A model generated the notes under the pieces. It did not search any database. It was not told the origin of the DNA and saw only the letters and a list, made by a program, of their open reading frames with translations. A stretch of DNA of 16,503 bases from JALHMQ01 sp964616395 (GTDB taxonomy: Bacteria; Pseudomonadota; Gammaproteobacteria; Burkholderiales; Burkholderiaceae_F). Made by a program: the position numbers and the translations under genes. The stretch spans positions 1 to 16,503 of the forward strand of contig CAZTUT010000060.1 in the NCBI GenBank assembly GCA_964616395.1, written 5' to 3'. Positions 1-7,115 of this stretch are shown piece by piece; the stretch's first letter is position 1, and every line of letters starts with the position of its first letter.

Positions 1-185
1 AGTGCCGCTGCCGCCAGCGTGCCGAGCGCCGCGCGGAACAGACCGCTCTGCGCGGCCGGACGTGCTGGATCGACCGATGTTTCGGTGATGGGCTCGGAGC
101 CCTCGCCACCCTGTAAAGGCTGGCCATTACCTGCATTCACTTCGGTCGGGCCTGCCGCAGGCGGCAGGCGATCAGCGTCATCCAT
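1..185 (-). CDS. Hypothetical protein, N-terminal fragment (runs off the window start)
   Basis: An open frame reads leftward from an ATG at 185-183 to base 1 without a stop, giving about 61 residues starting MDDADRLPPAAGP. A good ribosome-binding site (AAGGGGA) lies six bases before the ATG, which decides this start. The first ~48 residues are polar and low in complexity, rich in Gly, Pro, Glu and Ala. From about residue 49 the sequence turns hydrophobic (LFRAALGTLAAAA), which looks like the start of a membrane segment preceded by a cytoplasmic tail. It is divergent from uvrD across a 227-base gap. The family cannot be recognised from this fragment; a membrane-anchored protein is an inference from the hydrophobic turn only. 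Confidence 0.5.
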   Translation of the reverse strand, partial: MDDADRLPPAAGPTEVNAGNGQPLQGGEGSEPITETSVDPARPAAQSGLFRAALGTLAAAA

Positions 186-412
186 CCGGTTCCCCTTCAA
201 TTCGAACATCCGGTGTGCTGCGTCAAGGCAGCCGGCGCCGGACCCGCGCGATTATTGTCATCCGTACCCGAGGTCGGGATGCCGCATATTGGCGTCAAGT
301 GCAACCGCCGAACGGTTGAGTTGACCCGCCATTTCGTCGCGTCCTTGCACTACGAACGATGTGACACGCGCTACAGTCCCGATTCCGACGTCCGCCCCCT
401 AGAATTGGCGCC
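186..412. other. Divergent intergenic region upstream of uvrD
   Basis: This 227-base gap separates the leftward partial gene from uvrD and must hold promoters for both. The only element I can place is a -10-like hexamer TAGAAT at 400-405. No coding frame with a convincing start and ribosome-binding site, and no RNA gene, was recognised. Confidence 0.4.
400..405 (+). promoter_or_regulatory. Candidate -10 box of uvrD (leaderless arrangement)
   Basis: TAGAAT lies exactly seven bases before the uvrD ATG at 413, so transcription would start at about 412-413, on the start codon itself. No Shine-Dalgarno sequence is present before the ATG. I could not find a good -35 box 16-18 bases upstream. The same 7-base spacing occurs at two other genes in the window. 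Confidence 0.4.
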
Positions 413-3400
413 ATGTCCACTCTCCTGGATCGCCTGAACCCGCCGCAACTGGCCGCGGTCACCCTGCCGAACCAGTCGGCGCTGATCCTCGCGGGTGCCG
501 GGTCGGGCAAGACGCGCGTGCTGACCACGCGCATCGCCTGGCTCATCCAGACCGGACAGGTGAGCCCGCAGGGCATCCTCGCGGTCACCTTCACCAACAA
601 GGCCGCCAAGGAAATGCTGGCGCGCCTGACCGCCATGCTGCCGATCAATACGCGCGGCATGTGGGTCGGCACCTTTCACGGCCTGTGCAATCGGATGCTG
701 CGTGCGCACCATCGCGACGCCAACCTGCCGCAGACCTTCCAGATTCTCGACACCGCGGACCAGCTATCGGCGATCAAGCGCCTGCTGAAAGCGCACAACG
801 TCGACGACGAGAAGTACCCGCCCCGCAACCTGCAGCTCTTCATCAACAGCGCCAAGGAGTCTGGCCTGCGCGCCGGCCAGGTCGAGGCCAACGACGACTT
901 CAACCGCAAGTTCGTCGAGCTGTACCGGCTGTACGACGAGCAGTGCCAGCGCGAGGGCGTGGTCGACTTTCCAGAGCTGCTGCTGCGCTGCCACGAGCTT
1001 CTTGCGCGTAACGAGCCGCTGCGGCGTCATTACAACCAGCGTTTTCGCCACATCCTGGTCGACGAGTTCCAGGACACCAATGTGCTGCAGTACCGCTGGC
1101 TCAAGCAGCTGGCCGGGCGCGTCGATGGCGAAGAAGGCACCGGCGCCATCTTCGCGGTCGGCGACGACGACCAATGTCTGGTCGCAGGCACCAAGATCAC
1201 GATGGATGACGGTCGCTTCAAGCTGATCGAGGAGATCCAGGTCGACGACATGGTGCGCTCGGCGGTCGGCGGCGGCCGCATTGGCGCGGCCCGCGTCACC
1301 AAGGTGTTCGAACGGCAGGAGCGGATTGCGCTCATCACGCTGCACACGCAGAAGGGTCGCCAGATCACCAGCACGCTCGAGCATGTGCACTTTGCCGGCT
1401 ATACGGTCGGCCAGATGCCGGCCAAGTACTTCCTTCATCTGATGAACAAGCCGGGCGTCGGCTACCGGCTGGCCGTCAGCGGCCATCGCAGCGAGCGGCG
1501 CGACGGCAAGACCGTTCCGGGGTTCCGCCAGCGCGCCCGCCAGGAAGGCAGCGAGCACTGCTGGGTGATCGATGCCTTCGACGAGGAGCACGAGGCGCGC
1601 GAGCGGATGAACGTGCTGTCGCTGAAGTACGGGCTGCCCACGCGCAAGTTCGTGTCCACCGACAAGCAGCATGTGCCGGCCGAATTTTCCCAGGTCAATA
1701 CCGAGAGGTCGGCGCAGTGGCTGCTCAAGGACCTGGGGCTCGACCTCGAGCATCCGGCCGAGCGTCGTCGCCCGACCTTCGGCACGCCAGGCGACGTGCT
1801 GGTCAGCCTGTGCAGCGATTCGCGGCGCGGCAAGCCGGATCACCGTGTCTATGCCCGCATCTCGACCGAAGTGGCAATGCAGAAAGTCGCCGCGGCCGGA
1901 TTCCAGGTCCACAAGCAGGAAGCCGGCAGCGGCGGCTGGTACGTGCAGTTCTGGCGCCGCGACTACGGCCATGCGGTCACCGATGCCACGCGCCTGCGCG
2001 CCATCCTCAATGGCCGCCTGCTGCAGCGGGCGCGGCTGGGCCGTGGTTACCTGCCGATGATCCCGGCCCAGTACGTGCGCCCGGGCATGGCGATCTTCGA
2101 CGACAAGGGCGACTACGACATCATCACGAATGTCGAGACGCACGCGCCGGCGCTGGTCACCGTGTACGACCTCAATATCGAGGGCACCCACAACTTCGCC
2201 GCCAACGGCCTGCTCACCCACAACTCGATCTACGCGTTCCGCGGGGCCAACGTCGGCAACATGGCCGACTTCGAGCGCGAGTTCCGGGTACGCAATGTGA
2301 TCAAGCTCGAGCAGAACTACCGCTCTCACGGCCATATTCTCGATTCGGCCAACGCGCTGATCCGCAACAACGCGTCGCGTCTGGGCAAGGAACTGTGGAC
2401 CGACGCCGGCCATGGCGAGCCGGTGCGCCTGTTCGAGGCGGGCTCCGACGGCCTTGAAGCCGCCTGGCTGGTCGACGAGGTACGCGGCCTGATCGCCGAG
2501 GGCTCGACCCGCAGCGAGATCGCGGTGCTGTACCGGTCCAACGCGCAGTCGCGCGTGATCGAACACGCGCTGTTCAACGCCGGCATTCCGTACCGCGTCT
2601 ATGGCGGCCTGCGCTTCTTCGAGCGCGCCGAGATCAAGCACGCGCTGGCCTACCTGCGGCTGGTCGAGAACCCGGCCGACGACACGGCGTTCATGCGCGT
2701 GGTCAACTTCCCGCCGCGCGGCATCGGCGCGCGCACGCTCGAGCAGTTGTCCGACGCCGCGCGCGCCGCGGGCCTCAGCCTGTATGCGGGCGTGGACCGG
2801 CTTGCCGGTGCCGCCGGCACGAAGCTGGCGGCTTTCGTCAAGCTCATCGAGGGGCTGCGCTTCGAGGCGCAGCCGCTGTCGCTGAAGGAGATCGTGCAAC
2901 TGACGATCGAGCGCAGCGGCCTGATCCAGCACTACCGCGGCGAGAAGGAAGGCCAGGAACGCGTCGAAAACCTCGAGGAACTGGTCAACGCCGCCAGCGC
3001 GTTCGTGTCGGAGGAGGGCTATACGCAGGATGCGCCGGGTGCGATCGCGGCCGAGGCCGCCAGTGCGATTCCGTCGCCGCTGGCCGGCTTCCTGTCGCAT
3101 GCGTCGCTGGAGGCCGGTGACAACCAGGCCGAGGCCGGCCAGGACGCGCTGCAGCTGATGACAGTCCATGCGGCAAAGGGACTGGAATTCAACGCGGTCT
3201 TCATCACCGGGATCGAGGAGGGCTTGTTCCCGCACGAGAACAGCGTGCAGGAGCTCGATGGCCTGGAAGAAGAGCGCCGGCTGATGTACGTGGCCATCAC
3301 GCGCGCGCGCAAGCGCCTGTACATGAGCTTCGCGCAGACGCGGATGCTGCATGGCCAGACCCGCTATGGCATGCGCAGCCGCTTCATCGAGGAACTGCCC

Positions 3401-3709
3401 GAGCAGGCGATCAAGTGGCTGACGCCGCGGCTTCGCGAAGGCCAGGGGCTCGGTCGTGGCGCAGCGGCATGGCAGTCAGCCTGGGACGATGCCGCCAACA
3501 GCGCGCCGTCGTCCGCTGGCGCGCGTATCGGCGCGGACAAGCCGGTGCACGGCTTCCGGGTCGGGCAGAACGTCGTGCATGCCAAGTTCGGCGATGGCGT
3601 GATCGTCAAGCTTGAAGGCGCCGGTACCGATGCGCGGGCGCGCATCAACTTCGGGCCGTACGGCATAAAGGAACTGGCTCTGGCCATCGCCAAGCTGCAG
3701 GCAGCCTGA
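413..3709 (+). CDS. uvrD: ATP-dependent DNA helicase UvrD, precursor containing an intein
   Basis: Superfamily 1A 3'-5' DNA helicase of nucleotide excision and mismatch repair. The precursor is 1098 residues; without the 350-residue intein it is 748, close to the usual UvrD/PcrA size. Visible motifs are the Q motif (Gln12), Walker A AGAGSGKT (27-34), motif Ia TFTNKAA (59-65), Walker B/motif II DEFQDTN (217-223), motif III GDDDQ...SIYAFRGA split between residues 254 and 605, motif V TVHAAKGLEF (from 917), and motif VI RRLMYVAITRARKRL (955-969). The C-terminal ~45 residues (KFGDGVIVKLEGAG...) match the Tudor-like tail of UvrD/PcrA. There is no Shine-Dalgarno before the ATG at 413; a -10 box seven bases upstream suggests a leaderless message. 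Splicing is needed to rebuild motif III, so activity should depend on it. PcrA is an equivalent family name. Confidence 0.95.
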   Translation: MSTLLDRLNPPQLAAVTLPNQSALILAGAGSGKTRVLTTRIAWLIQTGQVSPQGILAVTFTNKAAKEMLARLTAMLPINTRGMWVGTFHGLCNRMLRAHHRDANLPQTFQILDTADQLSAIKRLLKAHNVDDEKYPPRNLQLFINSAKESGLRAGQVEANDDFNRKFVELYRLYDEQCQREGVVDFPELLLRCHELLARNEPLRRHYNQRFRHILVDEFQDTNVLQYRWLKQLAGRVDGEEGTGAIFAVGDDDQCLVAGTKITMDDGRFKLIEEIQVDDMVRSAVGGGRIGAARVTKVFERQERIALITLHTQKGRQITSTLEHVHFAGYTVGQMPAKYFLHLMNKPGVGYRLAVSGHRSERRDGKTVPGFRQRARQEGSEHCWVIDAFDEEHEARERMNVLSLKYGLPTRKFVSTDKQHVPAEFSQVNTERSAQWLLKDLGLDLEHPAERRRPTFGTPGDVLVSLCSDSRRGKPDHRVYARISTEVAMQKVAAAGFQVHKQEAGSGGWYVQFWRRDYGHAVTDATRLRAILNGRLLQRARLGRGYLPMIPAQYVRPGMAIFDDKGDYDIITNVETHAPALVTVYDLNIEGTHNFAANGLLTHNSIYAFRGANVGNMADFEREFRVRNVIKLEQNYRSHGHILDSANALIRNNASRLGKELWTDAGHGEPVRLFEAGSDGLEAAWLVDEVRGLIAEGSTRSEIAVLYRSNAQSRVIEHALFNAGIPYRVYGGLRFFERAEIKHALAYLRLVENPADDTAFMRVVNFPPRGIGARTLEQLSDAARAAGLSLYAGVDRLAGAAGTKLAAFVKLIEGLRFEAQPLSLKEIVQLTIERSGLIQHYRGEKEGQERVENLEELVNAASAFVSEEGYTQDAPGAIAAEAASAIPSPLAGFLSHASLEAGDNQAEAGQDALQLMTVHAAKGLEFNAVFITGIEEGLFPHENSVQELDGLEEERRLMYVAITRARKRLYMSFAQTRMLHGQTRYGMRSRFIEELPEQAIKWLTPRLREGQGLGRGAAAWQSAWDDAANSAPSSAGARIGADKPVHGFRVGQNVVHAKFGDGVIVKLEGAGTDARARINFGPYGIKELALAIAKLQAA
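1175..2224 (+). other. In-frame intein in UvrD motif III (precursor residues 255-604)
   Basis: A protein-splicing element of 350 residues that should excise itself and join Gln254 to Ser605. Block A starts with the nucleophile Cys1 (CLVAGTKITMDDG). Block B contains the TxxH motif at intein residues 67-70 (TLEH). Block F is VYDLNIEGTHNFAANG (330-345), and block G ends in His349-Asn350 before Ser+1, so all residues expected for class 1 splicing are present. Removing it restores a perfect GDDDQSIYAFRGA. The middle, about residues 75-300, has no recognisable LAGLIDADG or HNH motif. Residues 84-160 (GYRLAVS, HCWVIDAFDEEHEA, LKYGLPTRKFV) resemble a linker I recall from other UvrD/PcrA inteins. Base composition looks like that of the host gene, suggesting long residence or spread among similar genomes. 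Confidence 0.93.
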
Positions 3710-3746
3710 CGCACCCCGGCGACGGGCTGGCTGTCGTTACGGTGTC

Positions 3747-3752
3747 TACAAT
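3747..3752 (+). promoter_or_regulatory. Candidate -10 box of the DUF2782 gene
   Basis: TACAAT lies exactly seven bases before the ATG at 3760, so a transcript would begin at or next to that codon. There is no Shine-Dalgarno before any of the candidate starts. A good -35 box was not found at the usual distance. Confidence 0.4.
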
Positions 3753-3759
3753 GATGGTC

Positions 3760-4152
3760 ATGAATGTTTGCCTCCGCCTGTTGGCCGTGTCCCTTCTGGG
3801 TACTGCGGCGCTGGTTTCGCCGCCGCTGCATGCGCAGCCCGTCGATCTGCCGCCGCCGCTGCCGGCCGGCGAGGCCGATGTGATCCGTCCCAAGGTCGTG
3901 CCTGCGCCTGGCCTCGCAGCGCCCATCGCAGACGACGTCTCCATCGCCGACCTGCCGCCCGCGCGCAAGGTCGCGCCTGAGACCCGTATCGATCAGCGCC
4001 GCGTTGGTAACCGCGTGGTCGAGATCACCGTCACGCCGGCTGGATCGACTCGCAGCTACACGGTGCAGAACCGCGAAGGGCAGCGGCCGCTTTCCGTGCA
4101 TGAACTGAGCTCCGGACTGTCGGTTCCCAACTTCTTCAAGCTCGACTTCTGA
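3760..4152 (+). CDS. DUF2782 domain-containing periplasmic protein
   Basis: About 130 residues. An N-terminal signal peptide is visible (MNVCLRLLAVSLLGTAALVS, then cleavage probably after LHA), followed by a Pro-rich stretch. The C-terminal half (ETRIDQRRVGNRVVEITVTP, then SYTVQNREGQRPLSVHE, ending VPNFFKLDF) matches the small DUF2782 family, commonly found beside thrB or polA in betaproteobacteria. Its function is unknown. Alternative starts are ATG at 3751 or 3754 and GTG at 3742. I chose 3760 because it gives a compact signal peptide and sits seven bases after TACAAT, as expected for a leaderless message. It lies downstream of uvrD and upstream of thrB on the same strand, with short gaps. 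Confidence 0.8.
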   Translation: MNVCLRLLAVSLLGTAALVSPPLHAQPVDLPPPLPAGEADVIRPKVVPAPGLAAPIADDVSIADLPPARKVAPETRIDQRRVGNRVVEITVTPAGSTRSYTVQNREGQRPLSVHELSSGLSVPNFFKLDF

Positions 4153-4157
4153 GCGTT

Positions 4158-4178
4158 GCGGCGGCAGCCTGCCGCCGC
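4158..4178 (+). other. Strong hairpin just upstream of thrB
   Basis: Perfect 9-bp inverted repeat: GCGGCGGCA at 4158-4166, a 3-base loop, and TGCCGCCGC at 4170-4178. It lies between the DUF2782 stop and the thrB ATG (12 bases beyond the hairpin). No T-run follows, so it is not a standard intrinsic terminator. It may slow translation of thrB or stabilise the mRNA end. Confidence 0.6.
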
Positions 4179-4190
4179 CGGTCCGCGCCC

Positions 4191-5162
4191 ATGGCAGTCT
4201 TCACCCCGCTTTCGCTCGACGACGTCACCCGCCTGCTGGCGCACTACACGCTCGGCGAGGTCGACAGCTTCGAGCCGATTTCCGCTGGTATCGAGAACAC
4301 CAATTACTTCGTCACCACGCGCGGCGGCCGCTGGGTGCTGACGCTGTTCGAGCGACTGACGGCAGCGCAGTTGCCGTTCTACCTCGAACTGATGCGCCAT
4401 CTGGCGCTCAAGGGGCTTCCCGTGCCCGCACCGCAGCCGAACCTTGCCGGCAGCCTGGTGTCGGAGGCACGCGGCAAGCCGGCCGCCATCGTCACGCGGG
4501 TACCTGGGCGCTGGGTGGCGGCACCCGGCATGCACCACTGCGCCCGCATCGGCTCGCTGCTGGCGCGCATGCATCTGGCCGCGGCCGACTATCCGCGCTT
4601 CCAGCCCAATCTGCGCGGTATCGGCTGGTGGAAGAGCACGCTGCCCAGGCTCGAACCGCATGTGCCCGATCATCTGTTCACGCTGCTGGCCGAAGAGGTC
4701 ATTCACCAGGACAGTTTCTTCCGTAGCCCCGGCTTTGAACTGCTGCCGGCCGGGCCGGTGCATGCCGACCTGTTCCGCGACAACGTGCTGTGGGAGGGTG
4801 AGGGTAATGCAGCCGAGGTCGGCGGCGTCATCGACTTCTATTTCGCCGGCTGCACGCTGTGGCTGTATGACCTCGCGGTGACCGTCAACGACTGGTGCGC
4901 CGATGTGGAGACCGGCGTTTTCGACCGGCAGCGCGCCGCGGCACTGTTGGCTGCCTATCACGCGGTACGGCCGCTGCGCGACGACGAGCATCGGGCCTGG
5001 CCCACGGTGCTGCGGGCGGCGGCGCTGCGGTTCTGGATCTCGCGGCTCTACGACGTCTACATGCCACGTCCGGCCACGCTGCTGACGCCACATGATCCGG
5101 TTCGCTTCGAACGCGTGCTCAAGCAGCGGATCGCGGATTCCTCGCCGCCCTGGATCGACTGA
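4191..5162 (+). CDS. thrB: Homoserine kinase ThrB (aminoglycoside phosphotransferase-fold type)
   Basis: Phosphorylates L-homoserine with ATP to O-phosphohomoserine, the committed step towards threonine. At 323 residues it matches the protein-kinase/APH-fold ThrB of beta- and some gammaproteobacteria, not the GHMP-kinase ThrB of E. coli. The N-terminal lobe shows ISAGIENTNYFV (30-41), typical of this family. The catalytic loop HADLFRDNVLW starts at His191, with Asp193 and Asn198 as expected catalytic and metal residues. The second metal motif is VIDFYFAG around Asp215. No Shine-Dalgarno precedes the ATG; instead a strong hairpin ends 12 bases upstream. It probably shares a transcript with the DUF2782 gene, 38 bases upstream. 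Confidence 0.93.
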   Translation: MAVFTPLSLDDVTRLLAHYTLGEVDSFEPISAGIENTNYFVTTRGGRWVLTLFERLTAAQLPFYLELMRHLALKGLPVPAPQPNLAGSLVSEARGKPAAIVTRVPGRWVAAPGMHHCARIGSLLARMHLAAADYPRFQPNLRGIGWWKSTLPRLEPHVPDHLFTLLAEEVIHQDSFFRSPGFELLPAGPVHADLFRDNVLWEGEGNAAEVGGVIDFYFAGCTLWLYDLAVTVNDWCADVETGVFDRQRAAALLAAYHAVRPLRDDEHRAWPTVLRAAALRFWISRLYDVYMPRPATLLTPHDPVRFERVLKQRIADSSPPWID

Positions 5163-5288
5163 ACGCTCGCAACGCTGCGTCGATGTGTTGCGCCGTGCGA
5201 GCGAGCGCGGTTGCACGGGTCTGAGCGCTGCCGCGACACGCGGTCCTCGGTGTTGCTCGATGCGGCTTCATCAGCGGTCATGGCGGTC

Positions 5289-5294
5289 TAGTAT
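5289..5294 (+). promoter_or_regulatory. Candidate -10 box of the BPSS1780-like gene
   Basis: TAGTAT lies eleven bases before the ATG at 5306, with a weak -35-like CTTCAT at 5266-5271 (17-base spacer). A transcript from here would have a leader of only about five bases. The rest of the 143-base gap after thrB holds an inverted repeat (GCTCGCA 5165-5171 / TGCGAGC 5196-5202) without a T-run. Confidence 0.4.
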
Positions 5295-5305
5295 CTTTCG
5301 GACCC

Positions 5306-6064
5306 ATGCTGATCAATTCCGTTCCTGCTGCTGCCGGCCCGCGCTGGCTTCTCGGCGGGCTGCGCCTGTTGCGCCGCCAGCCGCTTGGATTGCCGGCCAT
5401 GGTCGGCGCTTATCTGACCCTGCTGCTGCTGCCGGCGCTGCTGCCCTTCATCGGCCCGTTTCTGTCCGGTGTGGTGAGTCCGTTCGCGACCGTGGGCCTG
5501 ATGCAGTGCTGTCGTGAAGTCGACCAGGGCCGCGCGCCGACGCTGGCGCAGTACGTCCAGACTTTCCGGGACACGCGCATGCGCGACACCCTGTTCCGGC
5601 TCGGGTTGGTCAACGGTGCGCTGCTGATGCTGGTGGCGCTGCTGGCCATGCTGTTGGTTCCAGCACCCGTCGGTGACGCGTCGCCGGCGTCGATCGAGGA
5701 ACTGCCTCTGCAGGCAGCGCTGGTGCGCGTGCTCCTGTACCTGCCGGTGCTTGTTCTGATGCTGTTCGCGCCGCTACTCGCGGGCTGGCACGGCATGTCG
5801 CCGCCCAAGGCCATGTTCGGCAGCGCGGTTGCGATGCTGCGCAACTTCGGCGCGATGTTGCTGTATGGCGTGACCGCACTCGCGCTGGTGCTGCTGGCCA
5901 GCGTGATTGCGCTCGCAGTGCTGGCGGCGATCATCCCGTCGCGCGATATCCTGGCGCTGCTGACTGCGCCGATCGCGCTGGTGCTGATGACGGTCGTGCA
6001 GGCCAGTCTCTACCCGATGTACCTGTCGATCTTCGCCGAGACGCCGGCTCGTCAGCCGGCCTGA
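5306..6064 (+). CDS. BPSS1780-like family integral membrane protein
   Basis: 252 residues and highly hydrophobic, with about five or six membrane segments (for example near residues 31-58, 107-125, 142-160 and 185-215). The N-terminal WLLGGLRLLRRQPLGLPAMV and the following segment ending in a Pro/Leu-rich loop match the BPSS1780 family of uncharacterised Burkholderiales inner-membrane proteins. Its biochemical role is unknown. It follows thrB after 143 bases, in which a -10-like box is placed close to the start, so it probably has its own promoter. oxyR starts 14 bases after its stop and may be co-transcribed with it. Confidence 0.8.
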   Translation: MLINSVPAAAGPRWLLGGLRLLRRQPLGLPAMVGAYLTLLLLPALLPFIGPFLSGVVSPFATVGLMQCCREVDQGRAPTLAQYVQTFRDTRMRDTLFRLGLVNGALLMLVALLAMLLVPAPVGDASPASIEELPLQAALVRVLLYLPVLVLMLFAPLLAGWHGMSPPKAMFGSAVAMLRNFGAMLLYGVTALALVLLASVIALAVLAAIIPSRDILALLTAPIALVLMTVVQASLYPMYLSIFAETPARQPA

Positions 6065-6078
6065 CCGGGAGCGTCGCC

Positions 6079-7023
6079 ATGACCCTGACCGAATTGCGTT
6101 ACATCGTCGCGGTGGCGCGGGAGCGTCATTTCGGCCGTGCCGCCGAGGCCTGCTTCGTCAGCCAGCCAACGCTTTCAGTGGCGATCAAGAAGCTCGAGGA
6201 CGAACTCGGCACCTTGCTGTTCGAGCGACGCAGCAACGAGATCACGCTCACGCCCGCCGGCGAGCGCATCGTGTCGCAGGCGCAGCGGGTGCTGGACGAG
6301 GCGGCCAAGGTCAAGGAGATCGCCAAGCAGGGCAAGGATCCGCTCGCCGGTGCGCTGCGCATCGGCGTGATCTACACGATCGGGCCGTACCTGCTGCCCG
6401 AACTGGTGCGCGTGCTGCTGAAGGATGCGCCGCGCATGCCGCTGCTGCTCAGCGAGAACCTGACGGTCAAGCTGCTCGAACTGGTCAAGAACGGCGATGT
6501 CGATGTCGCCATCCTGGCGCTACCGCTGCCGGAGACTGGTCTGATGATCCAGCCGGTCTACGACGAGCCGTTCATGGTGGCGATGCCGCAGGGCCATCCG
6601 TGGACCGGTCGCAAGGCGATTGCCTCGGAGGACCTGAAGAAGGAGACCATGCTGCTGCTGGGCAGCGGGCACTGCTTCCGCGATCAGGTGCTCGAGGTCT
6701 GCCCTGAACTGTCCCGGTTCTCGATCGCGGCGGAAGGCATGCAGAAGACCTTCGAAGGTTCGTCGCTGGAGACGATCCGGCAGATGGTCGCCTCCGGCGT
6801 GGGCGTGACCGTGATGCCGATCACGTCGGTGCCGCAGAAGGTCGGGCGCAACTCGCTGATCGAGTACCGCCCGTTCAAGGCGCCCGTGCCCGACCGGCGC
6901 GTGGTATTGCTGTGGCGCAAGAGCTTCACGCGCGCCGCAGCGATCGAGGCGGTTCGCAAGGCCATCCTCAAGTGCAACCTGCCCGGCGTGACCCGGCTCG
7001 ATCTGCCCGCGCAGCAGCATTGA
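6079..7023 (+). CDS. oxyR: Hydrogen-peroxide sensor and transcriptional regulator OxyR
   Basis: LysR-type regulator of 314 residues. The N-terminal winged helix-turn-helix (residues 1-60; RHFGRAAEACFVSQPTLSVA) binds DNA. The effector domain carries the peroxidatic and resolving cysteines in GHCFRDQVLEVCPEL, at Cys199 and Cys208, the same numbers as in E. coli OxyR. Peroxide is expected to join them in a disulfide that changes DNA binding. A ribosome-binding site (GGGAG) lies about eight bases before the ATG. The gene is 14 bases after the BPSS1780-like gene and 92 bases before dps, a classical OxyR target in many bacteria. That OxyR controls dps here is an inference; I did not find an unambiguous OxyR operator between them. 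Confidence 0.95.
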   Translation: MTLTELRYIVAVARERHFGRAAEACFVSQPTLSVAIKKLEDELGTLLFERRSNEITLTPAGERIVSQAQRVLDEAAKVKEIAKQGKDPLAGALRIGVIYTIGPYLLPELVRVLLKDAPRMPLLLSENLTVKLLELVKNGDVDVAILALPLPETGLMIQPVYDEPFMVAMPQGHPWTGRKAIASEDLKKETMLLLGSGHCFRDQVLEVCPELSRFSIAAEGMQKTFEGSSLETIRQMVASGVGVTVMPITSVPQKVGRNSLIEYRPFKAPVPDRRVVLLWRKSFTRAAAIEAVRKAILKCNLPGVTRLDLPAQQH

Positions 7024-7054
7024 TCCACGCTAACGCGCCCATCTGCAAACCCGA

Positions 7055-7084
7055 TTGGCAGGGCGACGGCGGGCTGGCTACGAT
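7055..7084 (+). promoter_or_regulatory. Sigma70-type promoter of dps
   Basis: A -35 box TTGGCA at 7055-7060 and a -10 box TACGAT at 7079-7084 are separated by 18 bases. Transcription would start near 7091, giving a short leader with the ribosome-binding site AGAGGAG. This is the best-formed promoter in the window. Confidence 0.65.
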
Positions 7085-7115
7085 TCCCTCCATCGTGAAT
7101 CAAAGAGGAGTCAAC

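Noticed and set aside
251..300. Possible promoter for the leftward partial gene (AATAAT-like on the minus strand)
   Set aside because: No matching -35 box at a proper distance; too weak to list.
1175..2224. The insert in UvrD as an ordinary accessory domain
   Set aside because: It begins with Cys, ends His-Asn-Ser and has blocks A, B and F; its removal rebuilds motif III exactly, which is diagnostic of an intein.
764..3352. 862-codon open frame on the minus strand opposite uvrD
   Set aside because: It mirrors the uvrD codons in GC-rich DNA, crosses the intein, and its peptide is low in complexity and rich in Arg, Ala, Gln and Val. The plus strand encodes a clear helicase.
4056..5216. 386-codon minus-strand frame opposite thrB
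   Set aside because: Antisense shadow of a clear homoserine kinase; no ribosome-binding site or motifs.
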